DNA of 64,000 bases from Spirosoma sp. (GCF_026391055.1 NZ_JAPLET010000015.1:643832-707831), one strand, 5' to 3'. Numbered from the stretch's first letter, positions 27,059-35,989 are shown. Notes: a model not told the origin generated them from the sequence alone. Made by a program: numbers and translations.

Positions 27059-27688
27059 TTATAAGCTTCGGATAAATCGGCGGATAGCGCGTTCAAATAA
27101 CTGGTCTGGTTGTTTAAAGAGGGCTACCATTTTCGGGTCGTGTACATCTTCAAGAAGTTTGGCTCCCTGCTGCGGCTGAATGCTGGTGATCAGGTTGATG
27201 TATCCCTGCATTAGGCAGAACCAGCTGAAGATGACTTCGCCGATGATCTCTGTATCTTGGCTAACGGCTCTGAAAAGGCTTTCGATTTTCTCTTTGGCTT
27301 CTTCCATGCCTTCACGAACCATCTCCCGCTGCTGCTCCATGCGTTCGGGGTTATGCATCAGCCGGTACACTTCGGGCTGCTCATGGGCAAACGCCCACTG
27401 ACGCATCGACAGCCGGACAATTTTCTCTTCCGGGTTTAAGTCCATATCCAGAATAGCATCGAACACCCGACGGTTTTCGAGATGTCCCTCCTTAACAATG
27501 TTGAGCAGTACATCTTCTTTATTTTCGAAATGCTCGTATACGATCGGGGGCGTGTAGTCTATGGCGTCAGCTATGCTTCGGATCGTGACGGCATTCCAGT
27601 CCTTCTCGCGGGCAATTTGGCGGGCGGCATCTAATATTCGCTGGCGAATCTCGGCTTTCTGCCGGATACGGCGGTCAGTAACGCTCAT
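27059..27688 (-). CDS. TetR-family transcriptional regulator of the efflux operon
   Basis: 209 residues. The N-terminal TetR helix-turn-helix is at about 15-60 (RQRILDAARQIAREKDWNAVTIRSIADAID, then PPIVYEHFENKEDVL). The C-terminal ligand domain is helical. As the first gene of the operon, it probably represses its own promoter together with the pump. The promoter -7 element is 27-34 bp upstream, and a ten-base direct repeat at 27687 and 27706 flanks the leader, one copy overlapping the start codon and one the -7 element. The inducer is unknown. Confidence 0.92.
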   Translation of the reverse strand: MSVTDRRIRQKAEIRQRILDAARQIAREKDWNAVTIRSIADAIDYTPPIVYEHFENKEDVLLNIVKEGHLENRRVFDAILDMDLNPEEKIVRLSMRQWAFAHEQPEVYRLMHNPERMEQQREMVREGMEEAKEKIESLFRAVSQDTEIIGEVIFSWFCLMQGYINLITSIQPQQGAKLLEDVHDPKMVALFKQPDQLFERAIRRFIRSL

Positions 27689-27714
27689 TTTCTAACGTCT
27701 TTCAAATTTTCTAA

Positions 27715-27722
27715 CAAAGATA
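27715..27722 (-). promoter_or_regulatory. -7 promoter element of the tetR-efflux operon
   Basis: On the minus strand TATCTTTG followed by T matches TAnnTTTG, giving a start about 20 nt before the ATG. A TTG lies 23 bp upstream, slightly too far to be an ideal -33 element. Confidence 0.65.
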
Positions 27723-27787
27723 GATTTTATTTGTTTCGTGAAAATCAATTTTTTTTAAAATCACCTAAACGGCTGTTTATAAACGCC

Positions 27788-27825
27788 GAAAGGCTATAAC
27801 CTTCGTCTGAAGGTTATAGCCTTTC
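27788..27825. terminator. Perfect 17-bp hairpin between the efflux regulator and the metalloprotease gene
   Basis: GAAAGGCTATAACCTTC pairs perfectly with 27809-27825 around the loop GTCT. It lies just past the stop of the minus-strand metalloprotease gene, so it is probably that gene's terminator, although the longer T-run is on the plus side. Confidence 0.65.
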
Positions 27826-27860
27826 TTTAAATTATACTAAACTGTCTTTTTCTTTACCGA

Positions 27861-30392
27861 CTACTTCCAGTCGCATTCGGGCGCGAGCCATTCCTGGCCT
27901 GGATCGATAGGAGCGCCGTCTGGCGGAGCGGGTGTTGCGGCTACCGGAATGGAGGATGGGTTTGTTTCGTACTGGGCTATTAGCCAGTATAAATAGTCGC
28001 CGGTAGCACCCGGTGAGGCTTCTGTTGACAAGGAGCTTCGGGCGGGTAAATTGATGGATGGTTTTCCTGCGTATTGGCTTTTTATACGCATGATTCCCTC
28101 ATGGGCTGATGCCCGTACGGCGCCGTCCAGGTCTTTATCCACGGCTAACTGCATCAAACTTTCCAGTACTTTCCGCTGGAGCATCCGACGGATGGCACCG
28201 GTATAGGTAAAGTCTTTAAGCGTCTGGCGGTAGGAAGCAGAACTACGGTAAGTTGTTGTGATCAACTGATCGATGACCTGATCGAGGCTTGGTAACGTAC
28301 CATTGACAATTGACTGCTGGCTGGCTAACCGGGCGCAGCGTTCGGGGTTTAATAACATCCGAAGGGTCATGCCAGCCGCAGCTTCGGGTGGTCCCATCGG
28401 GTCGAACGTAATGCCGGTCCGACGTTTGAAAACTTCACGCGGATTCGGGTCGTACCGGAAAGGGCGAGGGGGAATCATGGCTAACACCGGTGCCGGTACG
28501 GCCAGAAAAGCCGGGTCGATAGTGGCCATCAGTGCATCGATCGCCCGTTTCTGCTCGGCTGCCGGAACGGCTGAAAGTACCGGCTGTCCATCGCCCCGCA
28601 GCGCATTGGTATAGGTTTGTCCGCCTACAACCTTAGCCGCTGACTCCACCTGATACCGGTGGAACATGTACATGGGAACGAATACTTCTTCCAAAGTCGC
28701 CATGGGGGTGCCAACCGGGATTTTCTTCTCGGAGAAATTCGCCAGTGCTATCCGACGAACATCGGATACCCGCTTCAGTTCATCGACGGCATTGGCGCCG
28801 TTATCCCAGAGGTGTGTACCGGGGTGCGACGAGCCTTCGGGCCGGGCATCCTGATCGGTCAGGAAGGTTAGCCCCGCTTTATGCATGTCGGCCACTACTT
28901 TTTCCAATGCCTGTTTTTCATCTGTTCCGGCCGAAAACTGCTCATAACCGTAGCGGATGCTCCACTTGTCGTAGTCGCCGATCCCTTTGGCGTACGCATC
29001 CGACAGGTCAATGCTGGCTCCTTTAATTTTGGCGACCATCGTTGGGTAATCCATCACCGATGCCCGGTTCTGGGTACTGGCGATGTAATTGTGTGGCAAG
29101 CCGAGCGTATGGCCTACTTCATGTGCAGCCAACTGCCGGAGCCTGTCGAGCGACATCTGCAACATTGGGTCCGACGTTGGACTGGCCGCGCTGGCAAAAT
29201 CACCCACCAGACCCTGCGCGATCAGGTAATCCTGCCGAACCCGTAACGAGCCCAGCGTAACTTTTCCTTTGATGATTTCGCCGGTACGGGGATCTATGAT
29301 GCTGCCGCCATACGACCAGCCCCGCGTAGAACGGTGAACCCACTGCACCAGATTGTACCGAACATCCATGGGGTCGGCATCGGCGGGTAGCAGCTTCACC
29401 TGAAACGCATCTTTATAACCAGCCGCTTCAAACGCCTGATTCCACCAGGCCGTACCTTCCATCAGTGCCGAACGAATGGGTTCCGGCGTGCCGGGGTCCA
29501 GGTAATACACAATAGGCTTTATGGCTTCGCTAACGGCCGCCGACGGGTCTTTTTTCTCCAGCCGGTGCCGGGAAATGTACCGCTTCATGATTGGCTGGCT
29601 CACGGGCGTGGCATAATCAAAATACTCGATGCCGCCGTAGCCAATGCGCGGGTCGAACAGCCGGGGTTTATAGTTGGCATCGGGAAGCTGCACAAAGGAA
29701 TGGTGCTGGTGCATGGTCACGGCCGAGGGCGTTGGCACCACTTCGCGTAGATAAGCCCCCGGATTATCGCCGGTGAGGGTAATAATGGTTTCAAACTCGG
29801 TATTTTGTGGGAAAGCTTTCGTACGGGGGAGGTACATCGAGCTGCGGGCCGGGTCGAACCGAAACACACCCTGTTTTGTGCGGGCAATGGCCTGCACGGC
29901 TCCTACGGCATCCTGTATCAGGAAGGGCGTCAGGTCGACCAGGACTTTACCGTTTTCTTCGGCCACGATATCGAAACCCGCATGAACAGATTTAGCGAAC
30001 GATTCTTCGACCGCCCGGCGTTCGAGTTGATCGTTTGTAATAGCACGATACGCATAATTGGGTTCGATGAGCAGTACTTTAGGACCTGTCCGCTGAAATT
30101 TTACAACGTGTTCCTGGCCTAACCGGCCCCGATCGAGGCCGATATCATTGGACCCAACGCCCTGCGCCAGCGTTGGATAGTACAGAAATTCGGTGTCGAA
30201 TGAGGAAATTTCGAGCCAGATTTTACCTTTTTTCGCATCCCAGTAATAGGTCATGAAACCGGGGTTGCGCTCCATGCCATTGGTAAAGGTGGCGATGTTT
30301 GCTGATGCACCAGTCGTACTCGTTGGCTGCGCCTTGAGCAGGAAAGAGATGGTAAGAAATAGATAAAGAAATGGAAGTACCTTTTTGTACAT
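27861..30392 (-). CDS. Exported zinc-dependent metalloprotease (DUF5117/DUF5118 type)
   Basis: 843 residues. Signal peptide about 1-21 (LFLTISFLLKAQ). The N-terminal half matches the DUF5118-DUF5117 pattern of large Bacteroidota metalloproteases (GLDRGRLGQEHVVKFQRTGP, VDLTPFLIQD). The metzincin-type zinc site HEVGHTLGLPH begins at H424, with the expected E425 and third histidine H434. The C-terminal part is helical. It probably acts in the periplasm or outside the cell; the substrate is unknown. It is transcribed alone. Confidence 0.88.
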   Translation of the reverse strand: MYKKVLPFLYLFLTISFLLKAQPTSTTGASANIATFTNGMERNPGFMTYYWDAKKGKIWLEISSFDTEFLYYPTLAQGVGSNDIGLDRGRLGQEHVVKFQRTGPKVLLIEPNYAYRAITNDQLERRAVEESFAKSVHAGFDIVAEENGKVLVDLTPFLIQDAVGAVQAIARTKQGVFRFDPARSSMYLPRTKAFPQNTEFETIITLTGDNPGAYLREVVPTPSAVTMHQHHSFVQLPDANYKPRLFDPRIGYGGIEYFDYATPVSQPIMKRYISRHRLEKKDPSAAVSEAIKPIVYYLDPGTPEPIRSALMEGTAWWNQAFEAAGYKDAFQVKLLPADADPMDVRYNLVQWVHRSTRGWSYGGSIIDPRTGEIIKGKVTLGSLRVRQDYLIAQGLVGDFASAASPTSDPMLQMSLDRLRQLAAHEVGHTLGLPHNYIASTQNRASVMDYPTMVAKIKGASIDLSDAYAKGIGDYDKWSIRYGYEQFSAGTDEKQALEKVVADMHKAGLTFLTDQDARPEGSSHPGTHLWDNGANAVDELKRVSDVRRIALANFSEKKIPVGTPMATLEEVFVPMYMFHRYQVESAAKVVGGQTYTNALRGDGQPVLSAVPAAEQKRAIDALMATIDPAFLAVPAPVLAMIPPRPFRYDPNPREVFKRRTGITFDPMGPPEAAAGMTLRMLLNPERCARLASQQSIVNGTLPSLDQVIDQLITTTYRSSASYRQTLKDFTYTGAIRRMLQRKVLESLMQLAVDKDLDGAVRASAHEGIMRIKSQYAGKPSINLPARSSLSTEASPGATGDYLYWLIAQYETNPSSIPVAATPAPPDGAPIDPGQEWLAPECDWK

Positions 30393-30466
30393 GTTGACGT
30401 GAGGTTGTAATGCAGGGCCAAGTTACGGCAAAAGCGGGTATAGGCAGTAGATATGCTTATAAAAGG

Positions 30467-30504
30467 ATAGCCCGTCAATACTTTCTGTGGTATTGACGGG
30501 CTAT
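30467..30504 (-). terminator. Terminator after the DUF4293 gene
   Basis: ATAGCCCGTCAATAC (30467-30481) pairs perfectly with 30490-30504 around an eight-base loop; on the minus strand CCTTTTAT follows. Confidence 0.65.
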
Positions 30505-30530
30505 TGTAGTTATTTGTTGAAGCTGTATCG

Positions 30531-31040
30531 CTATCGCAAACGGTCTGATCCTCGTACCAGCTTTTCGTCTCGACGGATGAATCGGTTAGCGAGTGCATTG
30601 AAAAGCAGGGCACCCACAATGGCGTAAAAGCCAATGAGGAACGTTCCCTGATCGGCAGGATTGCCGAATTCCTTCCCAGCGTATAACGTCCGGTAGAGTA
30701 TAATACCCATGATGGCGGTCAGCATTAGGGCGTTCACTGCACATAGGGCCGTTTGAGTAAGCCGATTTTTAAACTGAAAAATAGCATACAGAGAAGATAG
30801 GGCTACCAAACCCAGCAATAGGCCTAAATACCAGACGGACACTTCGAAAGTAACAGGAACTGATTGAGCTGGAACGCCCGCCTGTGGCGCAACTGCTTTC
30901 TGCTGACTATACTGTAAAGCCGTTAGTTTTGCTGTTTCGAGTGATTGAGTACCTATTTTTTCCCAGATTGGATTACTGAGTGCGATGCCCATGGCAACGA
31001 CAATAAGAAACAAAAATATCGTTTGAACGCGTTGAATCAT
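30531..31040 (-). CDS. DUF4293 four-helix membrane protein
   Basis: 169 residues. The N-terminus MIQRVQTIFLFLIVVAMG is the usual beginning of this Bacteroidota family. Four hydrophobic segments are visible (about 5-22, 72-92, 99-118 and 133-152), with a longer periplasmic loop after the first. The function of the family is unknown. It diverges from mnmD. Confidence 0.85.
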   Translation of the reverse strand: MIQRVQTIFLFLIVVAMGIALSNPIWEKIGTQSLETAKLTALQYSQQKAVAPQAGVPAQSVPVTFEVSVWYLGLLLGLVALSSLYAIFQFKNRLTQTALCAVNALMLTAIMGIILYRTLYAGKEFGNPADQGTFLIGFYAIVGALLFNALANRFIRRDEKLVRGSDRLR

Positions 31041-31187
31041 TGTTGATTTGAATGAATAATGGATACGAGTCAGTGAAAATTGGTTGATGCTCTCGAAGTG
31101 CGGGGAATGCCTGATCGCGTTGCTGACAGCTATCTTCCAATAGTCATTACTGAACTAGACGCAAAAATAGGCCAAAAACGACAGATA

Positions 31188-31859
31188 ATGAAAGCAGATA
31201 TTCGCCTGATGGTAACCGCCGATGGGTCGCACACCGCCGTTAATCAGGCACTCGATAAGCCATACCACTCCATTCATGGTGCCTATCAGGAGTCGCAACG
31301 TGTTTACATCGAGCTAGGTTTGCTGCCAGCCTTCGACAAATTTCCTGACACCGATCTGCGTATTTTCGAAATGGGCTTCGGCACAGGTTTGAATGCCTTA
31401 TTGACGGCTCGTGAAGCCCAGGTGCACCAAAGGCGTGTGTTTTACTCCGCTATCGACGCCTATCCAATGGCTTTAGAAGACGCCCGTCAGCTTAATTATG
31501 ATGCATTTTTTGGTACCGATTACCTACCCCAACTTCATGAATCGCCCTGGAACGAGCCCGTTGATATAAACTCCAGCTTTACGCTAACGAAATATGAAGG
31601 TAACGTACAGGATATGGTTCTACCTGAGCGGTTTCATGTCATCTACTTTGATGCGTTTGCACCAACGGCCCAACCCGAACTCTGGGAACCGGAAATCTTC
31701 GAAAAAATGGCCCATTTATTGCTGCCGGGTGGTATGTTAACGACCTACTGTTCGCGGAGTTACGTGCAGCGCAATATGCGATCTGCCGGGCTTAGCGTGG
31801 AAAAACATTCCGGGCCTTTACACAAACGGGATGTTATCCGGGCCGTAAAAATGGGTTAA
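31188..31859 (+). CDS. mnmD: tRNA 5-methylaminomethyl-2-thiouridine methyltransferase (MnmD-like)
   Basis: 223 residues from the ATG at 31188; an upstream in-frame GTG... region from 31080 adds 36 residues that do not resemble the family. The SAM-binding motif is FEMGFGTGLNALL, and the DUF752 signature FDAFAPTAQPELWEPEIF follows, then LLPGGMLTTYCSRSYVQRNM. The enzyme methylates nm5s2U34 of tRNAs to mnm5s2U34. In E. coli this activity is fused to an FAD-dependent oxidase domain (MnmC); here only the methyltransferase is present, as in many bacteria. The neighbours are unrelated. Confidence 0.88.
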   Translation: MKADIRLMVTADGSHTAVNQALDKPYHSIHGAYQESQRVYIELGLLPAFDKFPDTDLRIFEMGFGTGLNALLTAREAQVHQRRVFYSAIDAYPMALEDARQLNYDAFFGTDYLPQLHESPWNEPVDINSSFTLTKYEGNVQDMVLPERFHVIYFDAFAPTAQPELWEPEIFEKMAHLLLPGGMLTTYCSRSYVQRNMRSAGLSVEKHSGPLHKRDVIRAVKMG

Positions 31860-31985
31860 CCGGACGGCATTTTATGGTTGCCCGAGTCGTTCTGAAAACC
31901 TTTGCCGGACTTGACATTAAAATGGCTCCCTGTTGCTAATTTTATGAATCCCCGTTCGTTATTTACTAAACTAACAATAGCCCCA

Positions 31986-32576
31986 ATGAATCGTCTGCTT
32001 CTCTTTTTCGCAGCTTTTGTTTTGCTCACGATCAGCGCATTTCGGACCAATTTGCCTATTGAGCCAGCCATAGTCAAACCTCCTGCCGAAGCCAGGCACA
32101 TCAACTGGCTGACTATTCAGGAAGCTTATGCTCTGACGCAAAAGAAGCCGAAAAAATTTGTCGTAGACGTGTACACCGATTGGTGCGGCTGGTGCAAAGT
32201 GATGGATCGGGAAACTTTCTCGAAACCCGCTATTGTCGATTATGTAAACGAGAATTACTACGCTGTTCGGTTCAACGCTGAGCAAACTGGCGATGTAACC
32301 CTGGGAAAGCAAACCTTTAAGTACATCAGTGGTGGGAGCCGGGGTGTTCATGAACTGGCCGCTGCCTTGCTGAAAAATCAGATGAGTTACCCAACGACGG
32401 TCTTTCTGGATGAGAAATTTAATCTGATTCAGCCCATCGCCGGTTACTTGGAGCCAAGAACGTTCCACCAGATCATTACCTATTTCGGGAAGAACTACCA
32501 TCAGAAAGAACCATTCGATCAATACAAAACAGGGTCATACAAAGAATATCAATCGTCACTGACAGCAGGCAAATAA
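31986..32576 (+). CDS. Exported thioredoxin-fold protein with WCGWC active site
   Basis: 196 residues from the ATG at 31986, which begins a hydrophobic signal/anchor (MNRLLLFFAAFVLLTISAF). In-frame starts at 31902 and 31944 would place polar residues before it. The thioredoxin-like domain has VDVYTDWCGWCKVMDRETF (Cys-Gly-Trp-Cys) and a cis-Pro segment SYPTTVFLDEKFN. It is closer to periplasmic thioredoxin_7/DUF255-like reductants than to classical thioredoxin. A thiol-disulphide role in the periplasm is likely; the partner is unknown. A very long hairpin terminator follows. Confidence 0.85.
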   Translation: MNRLLLFFAAFVLLTISAFRTNLPIEPAIVKPPAEARHINWLTIQEAYALTQKKPKKFVVDVYTDWCGWCKVMDRETFSKPAIVDYVNENYYAVRFNAEQTGDVTLGKQTFKYISGGSRGVHELAAALLKNQMSYPTTVFLDEKFNLIQPIAGYLEPRTFHQIITYFGKNYHQKEPFDQYKTGSYKEYQSSLTAGK

Positions 32577-32587
32577 GCAAATACCTG

Positions 32588-32673
32588 ATAGGAACGCGGG
32601 TTGAACAGGTGTAGCGGATCAGAGCGGATTTATCTGCTTTTATCCGTTACACCTGTTCAACCCGCGTTCCTAT
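32588..32673. terminator. Very long (32-bp) inverted repeat, terminator
   Basis: Arms 32588-32619 and 32642-32673 pair at 31 of 32 positions (the exception is a G:T-type pair) around a 22-base loop, and a T-run follows. It ends the thioredoxin-fold gene and lies directly upstream of the M13 peptidase promoter. Confidence 0.8.
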
Positions 32674-32680
32674 TTTTAGT

Positions 32681-32688
32681 TAAATTTG
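32681..32688 (+). promoter_or_regulatory. -7 promoter element of the M13 peptidase gene
   Basis: TAAATTTG followed by T matches TAnnTTTG, 32 bp before the ATG at 32720. It begins eight bases after the long hairpin. Confidence 0.65.
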
Positions 32689-32719
32689 TATCCTTTCATC
32701 AACCTCAACTGTCGATACA

Positions 32720-34741
32720 ATGACAAAACGAGTAAGTTTTATAGTGACAGGTGCCCTGGCTATTGCCTTCATGGCTGCGGGGCCCCGAAAATTTATTGAT
32801 CCGCAAAACATGGATTTATCGGTGAAGCCCGGCGATAACTTCTATCAGTATGCCAACGGTAACTGGCTTCGTCAAAATGCTATTCCGGCTTCCAAAACCT
32901 CGTGGGGCAGTTTCAATGAACTTCGGGATAAGAGTCTGGATGCCATGAAAACCCTGCTTGAAGAGGCTGCCAAGACTACGACAAAAGGTCGGCTGTATCA
33001 GATGGTAGGCGACTACTACATGAGTGGAATGGACAGCCTGACGATCGAGAAGCGTGGGTTTGATCCCATCAAACCGGAACTGGCGCGTATCGAAAAAGTC
33101 AATAACAAAGCGGCTTTCCTAGACGAGCTGGCTTATCAGCGGACACAGAGCAACGGCATGTTATTTGGTTTTTTCGTCAGCCAGGATCGTAAAAATGTTT
33201 CCAAGTACCTGCCGCAGTTTAGTCAGGGTGGAACCACGTTGCCCGACCGCGATTATTATCTGAAAAATGATGCCCGCAGTGTAAAGATCCGGGATGCATA
33301 CCGGGACAACCTGACCAAAATGTTTGGCCTGATTGGTGAGGAGCCAACCCAAGCTTCGCAGGATGCCGATGTGGTTATGCGGGTAGAAACGGCCCTAGCC
33401 AAAGCCCAGATGCCCCGTGTGGAGATGCGCGATCCGTACAAGACGTATAACAAACTGACCATCGCCGACTTCAATAAACTTACGCCTGGTATCAACTGGA
33501 CTGATCAGTTGACTAAGTTCGGCGCGAAAGGGCAGGATACTGTTCTGGTACAAAGCCCCGCTTTCTTCCGCTCGCTGGATAGTCTGGTAGCTGCTACGCC
33601 CATTGAAGACCTGCGGACGTACATGCGCTGGAACATTTTGAAAGGGGCCGCTCCCTTCCTGAGCGATGCGTTTGTAAAACAAAACTTCGCCTTCTCGAAA
33701 GTGCTGACCGGTCAGAAAGAGCAGACACCGCGCTGGCAGCGTGTGAGTGGGCTCATTGACAATTCACTGGGCGATTTGCTTGGGCAGCTTTATGTGCAGC
33801 GTTACTTTAAACCGGAAGCCAAACAGCGCATGCTAACATTGGTCGGTAATCTCGAAGATTCCTACAAAGAGCACATCAAAAATCTCGACTGGATGAGTGA
33901 GGATACCAAGAAAAAAGCGCTCACAAAGTTAGTTTCTTTCAAGCGTAAGATTGGTTATCCCGATAAATGGAAGAACTACGATGGCGTTACCATTACCCGT
34001 AACGATTACTACGGTAATGTAAAGTCGGCCAGCAAATGGTCGTACAACTACATGGTTAACCGTCTGGGTAAGCCTGTCGATAAAACGGAGTGGGGGATGA
34101 CCCCGCCAACGGTAAACGCCTACTATAATCCCGTCAATAATGAAATAGCGTTCCCGGCGGCTATCCTACAGTTTCCTTTCTTTGATTTTGATGCCGACGA
34201 TGCCATTAATTATGGTGGTATCGGAGCGGTGATCGGCCACGAAATGACGCATGGATTCGACGACTCAGGCCGTCAGTACGATGCCGACGGAACTCTGCGT
34301 GACTGGTGGACCAAAACCGATGCTGATAACTTTAAGAAACGGGCCGATCAGGTAAAGGAACAGTTCTTTGGCTTCAAGGTATTGGACTCAATCAAAGTAA
34401 ACGGTCAGTTGACCCTTGGCGAAAATCTGGCCGATCTGGGCGGGCTGGCCATTGCCTATGATGCTTTTAAGAAGACGGCACAGGGAAAGTCGAGCGGTAA
34501 AAAGAGCATGATTGATGGCTTCACACCCGATCAGCGTTTTTTTCTGTCGTGGGCACAGGTATGGCGGATCAATGTTCTACCCGAAACGCAGGCACAGTTG
34601 ATCATGACCGATCCCCATGCGCCGGGAGTCTACCGTTGCAACGGACCTCTGGCAAACATTAATGCATGGTACGAAGCGTTTAATGTGAAGCCGGGCGACA
34701 AGATGTATAAGAAACCGGAAGACCGGATTAAGGTCTGGTAG
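32720..34741 (+). CDS. Exported M13-family zinc endopeptidase (neprilysin/PepO-like)
   Basis: 673 residues. Signal sequence about 1-22 without a lipobox. M13 enzymes cut peptides of limited size. The N-terminal helical domain (DNFYQYANGNWL) matches Peptidase_M13_N. The zinc site is HEMTH at 507-511 with the third ligand E568 in ENLADLGG; NAYYNPVNNEIAFPAAIL is the substrate-binding NAYY segment. The C-terminus ends RCNGPLANINAWYEAFNV... KPEDRIKVW, the usual family end. It has its own promoter and terminator. Confidence 0.94.
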   Translation: MTKRVSFIVTGALAIAFMAAGPRKFIDPQNMDLSVKPGDNFYQYANGNWLRQNAIPASKTSWGSFNELRDKSLDAMKTLLEEAAKTTTKGRLYQMVGDYYMSGMDSLTIEKRGFDPIKPELARIEKVNNKAAFLDELAYQRTQSNGMLFGFFVSQDRKNVSKYLPQFSQGGTTLPDRDYYLKNDARSVKIRDAYRDNLTKMFGLIGEEPTQASQDADVVMRVETALAKAQMPRVEMRDPYKTYNKLTIADFNKLTPGINWTDQLTKFGAKGQDTVLVQSPAFFRSLDSLVAATPIEDLRTYMRWNILKGAAPFLSDAFVKQNFAFSKVLTGQKEQTPRWQRVSGLIDNSLGDLLGQLYVQRYFKPEAKQRMLTLVGNLEDSYKEHIKNLDWMSEDTKKKALTKLVSFKRKIGYPDKWKNYDGVTITRNDYYGNVKSASKWSYNYMVNRLGKPVDKTEWGMTPPTVNAYYNPVNNEIAFPAAILQFPFFDFDADDAINYGGIGAVIGHEMTHGFDDSGRQYDADGTLRDWWTKTDADNFKKRADQVKEQFFGFKVLDSIKVNGQLTLGENLADLGGLAIAYDAFKKTAQGKSSGKKSMIDGFTPDQRFFLSWAQVWRINVLPETQAQLIMTDPHAPGVYRCNGPLANINAWYEAFNVKPGDKMYKKPEDRIKVW

Positions 34742-34762
34742 AATTGACTTGCAGAATAAAGA

Positions 34763-34799
34763 AGACCGCGCCAGCTTTATCAGGCGCGGTCTATTATTT
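34763..34799 (+). terminator. Terminator after the M13 peptidase gene
   Basis: AGACCGCGCC, a ten-base loop and GGCGCGGTCT, then a weak T-rich tail (ATTATTTG). Confidence 0.7.
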
Positions 34800-34914
34800 G
34801 TAAATAGGAGCAAATCGTTCGGTGAGGTCTCGAAGCCACTATACCAATGAGGGCTTTATTTGCGTAGATTTCTCCGGTTAAAAGCTTAAGCACCTAAACC
34901 AGACATTTCCTGTC

Positions 34915-35451
34915 ATGAAATTGCCACAACTTATACTTGCTGCCCTGATACTTATGCTTTCCTGTCAAACCAAACCGAAACAGGAAGCGAACACACCGAG
35001 TACAACGGCCGTAGACGATAGCGCAACTGCCCTATCGAAACGTCCCGGACCTGATACACCCCGCTCTGCGGCCGACCGTCTGGTGAGAGCTCTGTATTTC
35101 GAGCATAACAAAAAAGAAAACCCTCTGCGTGAAACAAAAGATCGGGCGCTCATCGAACAGTTTTTTACAAAATCAACGGCAGAACTCATCTGGAACGACG
35201 CTCAGAAAACAACAGGTAAGCTAAATAGAAAAAAAATAAACGGTCTATATAATGCACCCGATGAGGCTATAAAAAAGACGTGGGTATTGCCTGCTGTTGT
35301 TGGTGGAACACGAGCTATTGTCTATGTAACATTTGAGAATAAGGCTAAACCTGAGGAAATTAGAGCGGACATGCATCAGATAGGGGGTCGATGGCGCATC
35401 ACAGATATTCGTTATCCTGATGGGACCTTGTTGACTCAACTTGTTCAATAA
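34915..35451 (+). CDS. Lipoprotein with a DUF3828-like domain
   Basis: 178 residues. The lipobox LMLSC gives a lipidated cysteine near residue 17. A short low-complexity linker (T, S, P, D) precedes a domain with ADRLVRALYFEHNKKENPL, LIEQFFTKSTAELIWNDAQ and a C-terminal strand pair (AIVYVTFENKAK, GGRWRITDIRYPDG). This pattern suggests DUF3828, an NTF2-like periplasmic domain of unknown function; the match is by eye. It lies alone before the tRNA cluster. Confidence 0.65.
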   Translation: MKLPQLILAALILMLSCQTKPKQEANTPSTTAVDDSATALSKRPGPDTPRSAADRLVRALYFEHNKKENPLRETKDRALIEQFFTKSTAELIWNDAQKTTGKLNRKKINGLYNAPDEAIKKTWVLPAVVGGTRAIVYVTFENKAKPEEIRADMHQIGGRWRITDIRYPDGTLLTQLVQ

Positions 35452-35487
35452 TATTTATGGTTCTGTAAATTATTTTTGACGCATCTG

Positions 35488-35517
35488 TTGACAACACCGT
35501 AAAATCGTGTAATTTTG
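35488..35517 (+). promoter_or_regulatory. Consensus Bacteroidota promoter of the tRNA cluster
   Basis: TTG at 35488-35490, exactly 19 bp, then TAATTTTG at 35510-35517 followed by C. This matches the -33/-7 consensus at both elements and spacing. Transcription would begin about 45 nt before tRNA-Tyr. Confidence 0.8.
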
Positions 35518-35567
35518 CAACTCCAAACCGGAAACGGGGCGGAAAATGTTCTTTAACAGTGCTTTTT

Positions 35568-35653
35568 GGGGAGTTTCCAGAGTGGCCAAATGGATCAGAC
35601 TGTAAATCTGCTGGCGTACGCCTTCGGAGGTTCGAATCCTCCACTCCCCACCA
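35568..35653 (+). tRNA. tRNA-Tyr (anticodon GTA)
   Basis: Acceptor arms GGGGAGT and ACTCCCC, anticodon loop ACTGTAAAT with GTA, a long class II variable arm, T-loop GGTTCGAATCC, discriminator A and encoded CCA (35651-35653). Confidence 0.95.
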
Positions 35654-35722
35654 TTTAGTGAGTAGTTAATTAGTGATAAGTTGTACCAGTTACTGCTCTA
35701 CTATTAACCAGACACTAAGTTT

Positions 35723-35795
35723 GCGGAAGTAGCTCAATTGGTAGAGCGATAGCCTTCCAAGCTATAGGTTGCGGGTTCGAGACCCGTCTTCCGCT
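35723..35795 (+). tRNA. tRNA-Gly (anticodon TCC)
   Basis: Acceptor GCGGAAG pairs with CTTCCGC, D-loop AGCTCAATTGGTAGAGC, anticodon loop CTTCCAA (TCC), T-arm GCGGGTTCGAGACCCGT and discriminator T. CCA is not encoded. A degenerate partial copy follows. Confidence 0.95.
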
Positions 35796-35828
35796 CAATT
35801 AGTAAAGTAATAGCCTTCAACAAGCTAT
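35793..35828 (+). pseudogene. Degenerate partial tRNA-Gly copy
   Basis: This stretch aligns to 35732-35765 of tRNA-Gly, from the D-arm through the anticodon arm: 22 of 26 bases, a 2-base insertion in the anticodon loop, then 8 of 8. All four mismatches are transitions. No acceptor or T-arm can be found, so it cannot be a working tRNA. It begins inside the last bases of the intact gene. Confidence 0.7.
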
Positions 35829-35892
35829 GAATGGGTCAGGATCACGCGTGATACAGTCCGTTTTACTTTGCTGATTACACTGTTAGAAACAA

Positions 35893-35964
<72 letters not shown>

Positions 35965-35967
35965 CAA

Positions 35968-35989
35968 GGCTTCTTCGTGAAGTCTTTTT
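35968..35989 (+). terminator. Weak terminator-like hairpin between tRNA-Thr and tuf
   Basis: GGCTTC, loop TTCGT and GAAGTC (one G:T pair) followed by TTTTT. It may end part of the tRNA transcript or serve as an attenuator before tuf. Confidence 0.45.
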
